Position numbers and translations under genes: made by a program. From Pedobacter panaciterrae (GTDB lineage: Bacteria > Bacteroidota > Bacteroidia > Sphingobacteriales > Sphingobacteriaceae): a DNA stretch of 64,000 bases. Shown piece after piece: positions 9,125 through 16,167 of the stretch. Positions within the stretch are counted from its first letter, which is position 1; each line of letters opens with the position of its first letter. The notes beneath the pieces were generated by a model. The model saw only the letters and a program-made list of their open reading frames with translations. It was not told the origin of the DNA and made no database searches. The stretch lies in the NCBI RefSeq assembly GCF_013204795.1, contig NZ_JABMKW010000020.1, positions 248,001-312,000 of the forward strand. Direction: 5' to 3'.

Positions 9125-9499
9125 ATGGATGCACATGAATTAAGAATTGGAAACATTGTTGGCCTTAAAGATGGAAGCTGGTTTGTTGTAACTGAGGATC
9201 ATTTTAAAACCCTAAAATTTTGGGAATCATTTCATGGTTCATATCAGGGGGTTCCAATAAACGAATATTGGGCATCATCACTGGGGTTACAGGTTAAACT
9301 AAGCTCATTCATCACTTATGTAGAAGATAGCCAGGGTCAAAGTAATGAGTTCAATTTGTTAAATTCAGTTGACGAGAATAATCATGAAATCTGGATTGTA
9401 CAGTATAACGGGCACACTTTGAAAAGGGTAGAGTATGTTCATCAGATACAAAATCTGTTCTTTGCAATAAGTGATTACGAATTAACTTTGGCGCTATAA
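9125..9499 (+). CDS. Conserved hypothetical protein (ELRIGN family)
   Basis: A 124-residue cytoplasmic protein beginning MDAHELRIGNIVGLKDGSW, an opening I associate with a small family seen in Bacteroidota genomes and prophages (ELRIGN ... followed by a LTEEWL-like block, here YASSLGLQV-like). A beta-rich middle ends in VEYVHQIQNLFFAISDYEL, which is typical of the family C-terminus (HQLQNLYFALTG-like). No enzymatic motif is seen. It may be a stray phage-derived gene, but no other phage genes lie near. Function unknown. Confidence 0.6.
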   Translation: MDAHELRIGNIVGLKDGSWFVVTEDHFKTLKFWESFHGSYQGVPINEYWASSLGLQVKLSSFITYVEDSQGQSNEFNLLNSVDENNHEIWIVQYNGHTLKRVEYVHQIQNLFFAISDYELTLAL

Positions 9500-9521
9500 G
9501 TAGAGGTGGCTGTCGTGTTAA

Positions 9522-9980
9522 CTAAACCCCAAACTGATTCAAATGGTGATTCAGGTGTTTGTAAAACATATTATTCCACTCTGTTTTTGTAAGCACACCA
9601 AAAGAATGTGACTCTTTATTATCGAAATGATCTTCGCCCAATTGCTGAGTTTTTTCAATATAGCTTATCAAGCGTGCTTTTTCAGTTTCAAACACCTTAG
9701 GATCAGTAATTAAAAATTGTGGTGCTGTAGCTCCGTTCTTGCCATAAGGTTTTTCATTCACCACCTTATTTTTGATCATCATCTTCAAAATAAACTTTAA
9801 GAAGCCATTTGGATTCTTATGGATATTATCAAACACCAATTCGTAGGTAACATTGCAATGTGCAAGCATCCGTGCAACATCCATTTTGCCCCATTCAGGT
9901 TGACTTTCAGGTGTTAGTTTGTTTATTCTTGCAATTATCTCGTCAGAAACTGATTTTGTGAAGATATTAGGTAAGGCCAT
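9522..9980 (-). CDS. DUF1569 / DinB-like superfamily protein
   Basis: A 152-residue protein with the features of DUF1569: WGKMDVARMLAHCNVTYE near residue 30-46, PQFLITDPKVFETEKARLISYI in the middle and SFGVLTKTEWNNMFYKHLNHHLNQFG at the end. These helices carry the His residues (AHC, KHLNHHL) that would form a DinB-like metal site. DinB-fold members act as thiol transferases or have unknown roles. It stands alone on the minus strand between unrelated genes. Confidence 0.75.
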   Translation of the reverse strand: MALPNIFTKSVSDEIIARINKLTPESQPEWGKMDVARMLAHCNVTYELVFDNIHKNPNGFLKFILKMMIKNKVVNEKPYGKNGATAPQFLITDPKVFETEKARLISYIEKTQQLGEDHFDNKESHSFGVLTKTEWNNMFYKHLNHHLNQFGV

Positions 9981-10040
9981 TCTTAAGATTGCTAATAAAG
10001 ATTAATGCCCATTGCTAGTTAGCAACAAAGCGCGATGAAG

Positions 10041-11054
10041 TTAATTAAAAAAACTAAAACTCCCCCCGTAATCTCGGATGTGATCTCTATAAACAGTATG
10101 GTAATGCACCTCAGCCGGAAATACTGCACCTGGCTGGCATATAAACTCTATCCATACAGATGGGCCATCAATGCGAATGTAATCACCTTTGTTAGCAAGT
10201 GAAGGACCACCAAAATATCCTATATACGTATTGTCTATTTCTGCAGCATAAGAAGCCAATAGTTTTTTGGCAGTAGCATCATCAGCAATTTGAACCCAAG
10301 CTTTCATGGCCTCAATTATCAAGGTCTTTTGGTGTTTGTTTAGCGAGCCTGCTTTTAGCCCGGCCTTTGTGGCAGGGAATTTACCATCAGCACCCGGACC
10401 TACAGATACATCGTCAAAACCGCTAGCTAATTTGGCACTTTCTAATTGCTCATCACTCAATGAAGCAAGCATACTTGTCAATAAATCGTGATTAGCTTTA
10501 AGGGGGGCATAAGTAACTCCGTTGGTAGTCCAGGTTTTGGGCTCTAAGCCAATAAAGAGAGGCGAAGCGCTAACAACCTTACCATTATCAAACGTTAAGT
10601 TAACCGCCAAATGGTGACCGCCTAACTGAAGTTGCCATTTGCCTGTAATCTCTGGCTTACCCAGAAATGCAATAATATAATTTCCCTGGGAGTATCCCTT
10701 ACGGCCTGTACCCAGAAAACCATCGGCTGCTAAAATCTGCATAGCCTGGTCATATCCCTTAGAAGGTAGTGTTCCCATGGCTGCTTTAACAACTGCTTTA
10801 GCATTTTGAAGCTGTATATCTGTCAATGAGCCTAATAAAACCCCAACTCTACATTGCAATCCACATGGAAGATTGGTCCATTTTGTGGCATTTTCCTTAG
10901 TATAACCAATTACCACTGCCCTTTGCTGATCGGTATTTAATGATTTAATAAAAGTGTTTGCCGTGCTTATAACGGTCTTAACTGATTCTGCCTTGCTGTT
11001 TTGGCTGCAAACAAATACAAACAACATACAGAATAGTGCACCCAGGTTTTTCAT
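10041..11054 (-). CDS. Exported DUF3500 family protein
   Basis: A 337-residue protein with a signal peptide (MKNLGALFCMLFVFVCSQNSKA). The pattern through the chain matches DUF3500: AANTFIKSLNTDQQRAVVI-like opening, GVLLGSLTDIQLQNAKAVVKAAM, YIIAFLGKPEITGKWQLQLGGHHLAVNL and the C-terminal HYHTVYRDHIRDYGG. Conserved His in GGHHLA and HYHTVYRD could bind metal or substrate. The family is widespread in secreted bacterial proteins but has no proven activity. It ends a run of minus-strand genes and stands as a single unit. Confidence 0.8.
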   Translation of the reverse strand: MKNLGALFCMLFVFVCSQNSKAESVKTVISTANTFIKSLNTDQQRAVVIGYTKENATKWTNLPCGLQCRVGVLLGSLTDIQLQNAKAVVKAAMGTLPSKGYDQAMQILAADGFLGTGRKGYSQGNYIIAFLGKPEITGKWQLQLGGHHLAVNLTFDNGKVVSASPLFIGLEPKTWTTNGVTYAPLKANHDLLTSMLASLSDEQLESAKLASGFDDVSVGPGADGKFPATKAGLKAGSLNKHQKTLIIEAMKAWVQIADDATAKKLLASYAAEIDNTYIGYFGGPSLANKGDYIRIDGPSVWIEFICQPGAVFPAEVHYHTVYRDHIRDYGGSFSFFN

Positions 11055-11126
11055 TTGGTTTTTTTATCCAAATTAACAAAAAAGGATGGGATACTAAAGT
11101 CCATTTGCGATCCAAATATAGAAACA

Positions 11127-11378
11127 TTAATGATTGTAATGCCCTAAAACAGGGCAACTATCCGGATCATAAGGAAGGTGGATACAGATAAAGCCATTAC
11201 TTAGAAGAGAATGAACGACATCTTCGACATGAAAGAAAGTTCCTTCGATCCTAAGTATCTTGTCCTCATCTTCCAGATCAAATGAAATTTTGAATGCCGG
11301 GTATGCACACAACAACTGGCTAATAACATTCATCGCAGCTGCAGGGTGCTTAACATTTGTTTTGAAAATTGCTACCAT
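11127..11378 (-). CDS. Small ferredoxin-fold (HMA-like) protein
   Basis: I choose the ATG at 11378 (MVAIFKTNVKHPAAAM), because the longer frame starts inside the end of the upstream gene. The 83-residue chain shows a beta-alpha-beta pattern like heavy-metal-associated or ACT folds: KTNV...AAMNVISQLLCAYPAFKISFDLEDEDKILRIEG...VVHSLLSNGF. The metal-binding CxxC of true HMA domains is missing. It lies 19 bases after the outer-membrane protein gene and may share its transcript, and so be under the ATACCA array. Function unknown. Confidence 0.55.
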   Translation of the reverse strand: MVAIFKTNVKHPAAAMNVISQLLCAYPAFKISFDLEDEDKILRIEGTFFHVEDVVHSLLSNGFICIHLPYDPDSCPVLGHYNH

Positions 11379-11397
11379 AATAATTTGTTTTGATATG

Positions 11398-12420
11398 TTA
11401 TTTCTTCTTTCCAAGAATAGAAAATGGATTAAATGATATACCTATATTAAAGTAAAATACGGGATCGGGAGTGATTTTATAAACGGGGTCAGCAAATGAG
11501 TCCTCTTTTTTAAATACTCTCCCCGAGGGCGTGTATTTCATCCCACTTTTTGCCGTCAGCATAAAATGTCTCCCAATCGCATGCTCGTAGGTCAGTCCTG
11601 AATTGACATCCAATTGGCCATACTCATATTTTTGGTCGGTGCCATCCAGGTTATAAAGGTAAAATGCAGTTCTGTCCAGTTCAGAGCCGAATGAAATTCT
11701 CCCGTTACGGTTAAAAACAAATTTTCTCAGATACAAACTTCGGGGAAGCACAATGTCTGCTATCATGCCGTTGTTGAATTTGTGTTCATAGGAGAAGGTG
11801 GGGACAAATGGAGTCGGTGCGCTAGGGTCAATGCTGGCCAAAATTCCGACGGTCATTTTTGTGCGTGGATTTGCTTTCAATACCATTGTTGCCGTAAGCA
11901 TTCCCCTTACTCTTTCCAAATGCTTGTCGCTACCATCCAACATCACACTTGAGCTATAAACCATCCGTTTTCCGAATAAGGATGAAAAATAGGTTAAATT
12001 CAGGGATGAAAACAGATAGTGAAGATCATTAGAAGTGGTGATGTATGATGTACCTGTATTTCCAATTTCTGCCTCTGCGGAAGTTAATCTATATCCCAGG
12101 GTTGTACCTAAAATCCAGCTCTTGCGTTTAATGAGGCTAATATTAGCACTCACCTTAACTTGTTGAAAGCGGTTTATACTATTTACGGGTAAAAGACTCC
12201 CGTCTTTTTCTGACTTGAAATTGAAGGGAGCAGTTTGGGTAAACTCAATATTTAGCGGGCGGGTTATTGCAAATTTGTCGGCAGCAAAAGTAGCCACTCT
12301 TTTAGGGAAGTTCAAACTGTCCTGCTTGCCTTTAGGGATACTATCCGTAGTCTGAGAAAAGCTATTGATTGCTAAGGCGAGTATACTCAATGTTGCCACA
12401 GTTCTTTTTATTCTGTTCAT
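11398..12420 (-). CDS. Putative outer-membrane beta-barrel protein
   Basis: The ATG at 12420 (MNRIKRTVATLSILALAINSFSQ) begins a clear signal peptide; the longer frame adds 23 residues that would precede it. The 340-residue chain is rich in alternating amphipathic strands (VKVSANISLIKRKSWILGTTLGYR, HFMLTAKSGMKYTP) and resembles the DUF6268-like barrels of Bacteroidota, though I am not sure of the family. It is divergent from a LytS/LytTR operon, and the 228-base space between them carries five evenly spaced ATACCA elements, so it is a likely target of that regulator. A -7 box variant TTCCTTTG lies on the minus strand at 12464-12471. Confidence 0.7.
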   Translation of the reverse strand: MNRIKRTVATLSILALAINSFSQTTDSIPKGKQDSLNFPKRVATFAADKFAITRPLNIEFTQTAPFNFKSEKDGSLLPVNSINRFQQVKVSANISLIKRKSWILGTTLGYRLTSAEAEIGNTGTSYITTSNDLHYLFSSLNLTYFSSLFGKRMVYSSSVMLDGSDKHLERVRGMLTATMVLKANPRTKMTVGILASIDPSAPTPFVPTFSYEHKFNNGMIADIVLPRSLYLRKFVFNRNGRISFGSELDRTAFYLYNLDGTDQKYEYGQLDVNSGLTYEHAIGRHFMLTAKSGMKYTPSGRVFKKEDSFADPVYKITPDPVFYFNIGISFNPFSILGKKK

Positions 12421-12501
12421 ATGTTGTGTTAAAATTTCGAAAGAGATTGGGTAAATCCGGACGCAAAGGAATATATAATGCGAAGACACATTTTTGTTAT
12501 T

Positions 12502-12593
12502 ATACCAGATCCACTAAATAATATACCAGATCGCCTCAATGCCATACCAAACCTTAAACCTGAATTTGGTATATTACAGAGGTCATTTGGTAT
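12502..12593. promoter_or_regulatory. Array of five ATACCA elements, 21-bp phased
   Basis: Three direct copies occur at 12502, 12523 and 12544 (ATACCAGATC, ATACCAGATC, ATACCAAAC), exactly 21 bases apart. Two copies in the other orientation (TTTGGTAT) lie at 12565-12572 and 12586-12593, again 21 bases apart. LytTR-domain regulators are known to bind pairs of short repeats two helical turns apart. The array sits between the divergent outer-membrane gene and the LytS/LytTR operon, with each orientation facing one promoter, so I infer that it is the operator for the regulator encoded at 13722. Confidence 0.75.
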
Positions 12594-12623
12594 AATTTCG
12601 CAAAGTGAACTAAGACATAACCT

Positions 12624-12631
12624 TATCTTTG
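12624..12631 (+). promoter_or_regulatory. Candidate -7 box of the LytS/LytTR operon
   Basis: TATCTTTG matches the Bacteroidota -7 consensus TAnnTTTG and lies 17 bases before the kinase start codon. The nearest ATACCA element ends 30 bases upstream, the usual place for an activator. Confidence 0.55.
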
Positions 12632-12648
12632 CAGCAATAGAAAATTAA

Positions 12649-13725
12649 ATGAAAGCAGATCTGGAGCTTAAGAACACAAATCTCTTGCAGGTTATCGTTG
12701 ATGATCGGTATAGGATCCTGCGTCACGCTGTACTTTTAGTGGTTAGTTTGGTTGTTATTACCTATTCTAACTGGCAAGCAGAATACTCCGGACCTTTTAA
12801 TTATTTTAGATTATTAAGTGTTTATGGAGTATTAATTGCTATGTGCTACATCAACATGTATATACTGGTGCCCGTTTACTTTTTTAAGGGCAGGTACGTG
12901 TTGTATCTAATTCTTTTTTCCCTCCTGGTATTTCTCAGCCTTACTTTCATATCTGGTTTATTTCAAGTGTATCTAGACTCAGCGGGAATGCAGTTAGGAC
13001 ATGGCTATAAAGAAGATGATCATGGTTTTTTTGAGGGCTTTTTTATAACAGTGTCGATTATCCTGATTACCACCATGATTAAATTATTTCAACGCTGGAC
13101 AAAAGATAATGAGCGAATTGCCGAGTTGAATAATATAACCCTAAGGATGGAACTCAATGAGCTAAGAAATCAGATTAATCCACATTTCCTTTTTAATATG
13201 CTGAATGGCATAAAAGCATTGATACGCACAGATCCCGAGAAAGCTAATCTAGTGATTATGAGACTTTCTGAGTTTTTAAGGTACCAGATTTATGATAATA
13301 ATGAAGAAAAGACGCCGTTACGATCAGAAATCACCTTTTTGTCGAACTTCCTGAACCTGGAGATGCTCAGGAGGGACAAGCTTTCTGTAGATATTAATAT
13401 TCCCGATACTCCCGGAATATTGGATGGGATCTTTGTACCACCCAATTTGTTTACCACTTTTGTAGAAAATGCCGTTAAACATAGTGTGGATGTGAGTGGT
13501 GGAGAGCCCCACATCACAATTAAATTTGTAATTGTTGATGCTGAACTTCATTTCTTTTGTATGAACTCAAAAGATCCACTGTTTATGCCTAACGATCAAA
13601 AGAATAGTGGATTGGGGTTGGCAAACATTAAACGAAGACTGCAACTGCTCTACCAGAATAACTATTTTTTAACCATAGATTCCACAGAAAATCAATTTTC
13701 AATTCTATTAAAATTGCCCTTATGA
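12649..13725 (+). CDS. LytS/YehU-type sensor histidine kinase
   Basis: A 358-residue inner-membrane kinase. Four membrane helices lie in residues about 22-140 (AVLLVVSLVVITY, LLSVYGVLIAMCYINMYIL, YLILFSLLVFLSLTFI, FITVSIILITTMIKLF). The His_kinase domain follows with the phospho-acceptor in INPHFLFNMLNGIKALI (about residue 183), then an HATPase region with ENAVKHS and GLGLANIKRRL. It should phosphorylate the LytTR regulator encoded next, whose start overlaps its stop codon (ATGA). The upstream ATACCA array suggests autoregulation. The external signal is unknown; there is no large periplasmic sensor. Confidence 0.9.
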   Translation: MKADLELKNTNLLQVIVDDRYRILRHAVLLVVSLVVITYSNWQAEYSGPFNYFRLLSVYGVLIAMCYINMYILVPVYFFKGRYVLYLILFSLLVFLSLTFISGLFQVYLDSAGMQLGHGYKEDDHGFFEGFFITVSIILITTMIKLFQRWTKDNERIAELNNITLRMELNELRNQINPHFLFNMLNGIKALIRTDPEKANLVIMRLSEFLRYQIYDNNEEKTPLRSEITFLSNFLNLEMLRRDKLSVDINIPDTPGILDGIFVPPNLFTTFVENAVKHSVDVSGGEPHITIKFVIVDAELHFFCMNSKDPLFMPNDQKNSGLGLANIKRRLQLLYQNNYFLTIDSTENQFSILLKLPL

Positions 13726-14447
13726 ACTGTATCATTGTAGACGATGAACCTTTGGCCAGAGCGGAGATGGAAGCGTTGATCAACGAAGTATCCTCAGCTA
13801 AAATATTGGGCAGTTTTTCAAATGCATGGACCGCTCTTGATTTTCTGAAATCAAATAAAGTCGATTTGATTTTTCTGGACATCGAAATGCCCATGGTTAC
13901 CGGGCTAGATTTTGCCACTCAATTATCAGGCTCAACATTGGTTATCTTCACAACGGCCTACCCGCAGTATGCCTTAAAAAGTTATGAACTGGACGCAATC
14001 GATTACTTGCTCAAACCCATAGACAAAGGGAGGCTGGATAAAGCGATCAAAAAAGCCGAAACTTATCAAAGCCTGCTTTCAGGCAACCCTGAAAAGAACA
14101 CACTTGAAGGTAATACGGCAGATTTCTTGTTAATAAAATCAGATAGAAGATTTCATAGGATCAAATTCGAGAATATGAGATTCATTGAAGGGCTAAAGGA
14201 CTATGTGGTAATCCATCTGGCTGGCCAAAAGCTCATTACAGCCATGAACTTAAAAACCTTCCATCAAAAAATTCCTCAGGATATCTTTTTGCGCGTAAGC
14301 AAATCCTATGTGGTGAACAAGAATTATATTGAATCTTTTGACCACCATACTATTTACCTTGGTACAAATGAACTGCCAATAGGAGAGGTTTATAAAAAGG
14401 ACTTCTTCACTATATATTCAGGAGGTTCAATCTCCCCTGAAATTTGA
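13722..14447 (+). CDS. LytTR-family response regulator
   Basis: A 241-residue transcription factor. The receiver domain (residues 1-115) has the acidic pair in VDDEPLAR, phospho-Asp in LIFLDIEMPMVTG and Lys in LLKPIDKG. The LytTR DNA-binding domain (about 135-235) shows FLLIKSDRRFHRIKFENMRFIEGLKDYVVIHL and FLRVSKSYVVNKNYIESF. It overlaps the kinase gene by four bases, so the two are translationally coupled. The 21-bp phased repeats upstream of the operon are its likely binding sites. Confidence 0.92.
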   Translation: MNCIIVDDEPLARAEMEALINEVSSAKILGSFSNAWTALDFLKSNKVDLIFLDIEMPMVTGLDFATQLSGSTLVIFTTAYPQYALKSYELDAIDYLLKPIDKGRLDKAIKKAETYQSLLSGNPEKNTLEGNTADFLLIKSDRRFHRIKFENMRFIEGLKDYVVIHLAGQKLITAMNLKTFHQKIPQDIFLRVSKSYVVNKNYIESFDHHTIYLGTNELPIGEVYKKDFFTIYSGGSISPEI

Positions 14448-14527
14448 GGTAAGTGTCGCTTATCTCGCCTTCACTTACTTAAGTTTGGTAAAAAAATCAA
14501 CAACAAAAGATTGAATAGAATAATTAT

Positions 14528-14552
14528 TTAGTTGCGGTAACTAATTTTTTAG
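14528..14552. promoter_or_regulatory. Inverted-repeat operator upstream of blaI-like gene
   Basis: TTAGTTgcggtAACTAA (14528-14544) is a perfect 6-base inverted repeat, and CTAAttttTTAG (14541-14552) continues the symmetry by sharing a half-site. The cluster ends 26 bases before the repressor start codon, next to a -7-like GATATTTG at 14554-14561. A matching cluster stands in front of the outer-membrane barrel gene at 16101-16132. The pair suggests binding by the encoded BlaI-type repressor. Confidence 0.65.
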
Positions 14553-14578
14553 CTGATATTTGACCATAAAAAAAGTTG

Positions 14579-14947
14579 ATGGATATAAAAGATTTGACAA
14601 AAGTTGAAAGCCAGCTGATGCAGGTGCTTTGGAAATTAGAAAAAGCATTTGTTAAGGAAATTATCAATGAGTTGCCTGAGCCTAAACCAGCCTATAGCAC
14701 CGTTTCTACCATTATCAGAATTCTGGAAAATAAGGGCATAATTGGTTATGAAGCTTTTGGCAAAACCCATCGTTATTATCCACTTATTACAAAGGAAGAA
14801 TACATGCGCCACGAAGCAGATAAGTTTCTAGGCAATTATTTTTCGAATTCTGTGCAGGACATGTTTTCTTTCTTTGTTCGTGAAAAGAAAATAGACCTAA
14901 AAGATGCAGAACAGTTGCTAAAAATGATTGATAAAATTAAAGATTAA
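14579..14947 (+). CDS. BlaI/MecI/CopY-type transcriptional repressor
   Basis: A 122-residue winged-helix repressor; I use ATG 14579 rather than the TTG one codon upstream. The wHTH is visible (LTKVESQLMQVLWKLEKAFVKEIINELP and AYSTVSTIIRILENKGIIGYEAFGKTHRYYPLI), followed by the C-terminal dimerisation helices (FLGNYFSNSVQDMFSFFV...LKDAEQLLKMIDKIK). In this family a membrane M56 peptidase inactivates the repressor on signal. The M56 gene starts two bases after its stop codon, so the classic pairing is present. Operators at 14528-14552 imply autoregulation. Confidence 0.9.
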   Translation: MDIKDLTKVESQLMQVLWKLEKAFVKEIINELPEPKPAYSTVSTIIRILENKGIIGYEAFGKTHRYYPLITKEEYMRHEADKFLGNYFSNSVQDMFSFFVREKKIDLKDAEQLLKMIDKIKD

Positions 14948-14949
14948 AC

Positions 14950-16050
14950 ATGGAACCTCAGCTTTACTTTTTCTGGTCGAGCATTTTGCTGACAATATTT
15001 TATTTTTTTTATCTGGTACTGCTCAAACGCGAAACGTTTTTTCTGTTGAATAGAATTTACTTGTTATCTGCACTTTGTTTATCTCCGCTGCTTCCATTAA
15101 TGGATCTTTCCACTTTAATTGCAGTGCCAAAAGTGGAATTGATGGTTTCTAAATTATCGATCATTGATAGCAGAAAGCTGGTAATTGTAGCCGGGCAAGA
15201 ATTTAATTGGTTACCTTTTATTTACTGGATTGGTGTAGCATTTACTACAGGTTTATTATTGATTAAACTTTTTGGCGTAAAAAGGCAAATACAATTACAA
15301 GAAAGGGGCAGTGCCTTTTCGTTTTGGAGAACAAAAGTGATCGACCAGGAACTTGATAATTTTGCCGCGATTGACGCGCATGAAACTGTACATGTAAAAC
15401 AGTTTCACACATTAGATATATTACTGATTGAACTGATTGGTGTGTTCTTTTGGTTCAATCCGATAATTTATTATTACCGTAACAGCTTAAAGCTTATACA
15501 CGAGTACCTGGCAGATGAACATGCTGCGAACTTCGCAGTAAGCAAAAAGCAATATGCGGTAGTGCTGTTTTTACAGAACTTTAAGGCCGGATCAGCTTTG
15601 ACGAATACTTTCAGCAATCATTCATTTTTAGAAGCACGGATCAATATGTTGCAACGTAAAAAATCTAAAGTTTATAGCTTGTGGAAATATGCCTTGTGTA
15701 TGCCTTTGATTGTTTTGATGACGATGATGTGCTCATTCCATACTTCCGGTTTTGATAGTTATGGCACAAACAAAATTGATCAGCCAGCAAGTTTCCCTGG
15801 TGGCTTTGAGGCTTTCAGCAAATATTTGATTAAAACCGCGAGAAAAGTCTCCGATAAAGAGGGAAGGGTTATGGTTAGTTTCGTCGTAGAAACTAATGGA
15901 GAAATTACCAATGAAAAAGTTGAAAATAGTTTGAATGAAGCGAGCGATATAGAAGCGTTAAGGGCAATAAAATTAAGTCCGAAATGGGAGCCAGCTTTGC
16001 AAAGTGGAAAAAAAGTGCGTTCAGCTTATCAAATTGGTATTAATTTTTAG
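14950..16050 (+). CDS. M56 (BlaR1-like) membrane metallopeptidase with TonB C-terminal domain
   Basis: A 366-residue inner-membrane protein. Helices at about residues 5-20, 33-50, 78-97 and 243-260 frame a cytoplasm-facing peptidase with zinc motif HETVH (about residue 145) and the downstream Glu in HEYLADEHAA. After the last helix a periplasmic TonB C-terminal domain spans about residues 280-366 (FPGGFEAFSKYLI..., GRVMVSFVVETNGEI, ALRAIKLSPKWEPALQSGKKV). TonB domains contact outer-membrane receptors, and M56 peptidases cut BlaI repressors, so this protein could carry a signal from the outer membrane to the repressor encoded two bases upstream. The fusion type is known in Bacteroidota; the signalling role here is inference. 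Confidence 0.88.
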   Translation: MEPQLYFFWSSILLTIFYFFYLVLLKRETFFLLNRIYLLSALCLSPLLPLMDLSTLIAVPKVELMVSKLSIIDSRKLVIVAGQEFNWLPFIYWIGVAFTTGLLLIKLFGVKRQIQLQERGSAFSFWRTKVIDQELDNFAAIDAHETVHVKQFHTLDILLIELIGVFFWFNPIIYYYRNSLKLIHEYLADEHAANFAVSKKQYAVVLFLQNFKAGSALTNTFSNHSFLEARINMLQRKKSKVYSLWKYALCMPLIVLMTMMCSFHTSGFDSYGTNKIDQPASFPGGFEAFSKYLIKTARKVSDKEGRVMVSFVVETNGEITNEKVENSLNEASDIEALRAIKLSPKWEPALQSGKKVRSAYQIGINF

Positions 16051-16100
16051 TCTGATAATCAGGTAAATAGATAGTATATTTAAATATTTAGCTGCTGCAT

Positions 16101-16132
16101 CTAATTTATTAGTTGTATGACTAAATAATTAG
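16101..16132. promoter_or_regulatory. TTAG/CTAA operator cluster upstream of outer-membrane barrel gene
   Basis: CTAAtttaTTAG (16101-16112), TTAGTtgtatgACTAA (16109-16124) and CTAAataaTTAG (16121-16132) interlock by sharing half-sites. The architecture copies the cluster in front of the BlaI-type gene at 14528-14552. It lies immediately upstream of the -7 box at 16136, where a repressor would block the promoter. Confidence 0.65.
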
Positions 16133-16135
16133 TTA

Positions 16136-16143
16136 TATGTTTG
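16136..16143 (+). promoter_or_regulatory. -7 box for the outer-membrane barrel gene
   Basis: TATGTTTG is a perfect match to the Bacteroidota -7 consensus and sits 24 bases before the chosen start codon, directly beside the operator cluster. Confidence 0.6.
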
Positions 16144-16167
16144 GATTATTCAAATTACCCAAACATT

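Noticed and set aside
14448..14500. GTAAGTG...CACTTAC inverted repeat after the LytTR gene as a terminator
   Set aside because: The loop is 16 bases and there is no T-run after it, so it is weak evidence for a terminator.
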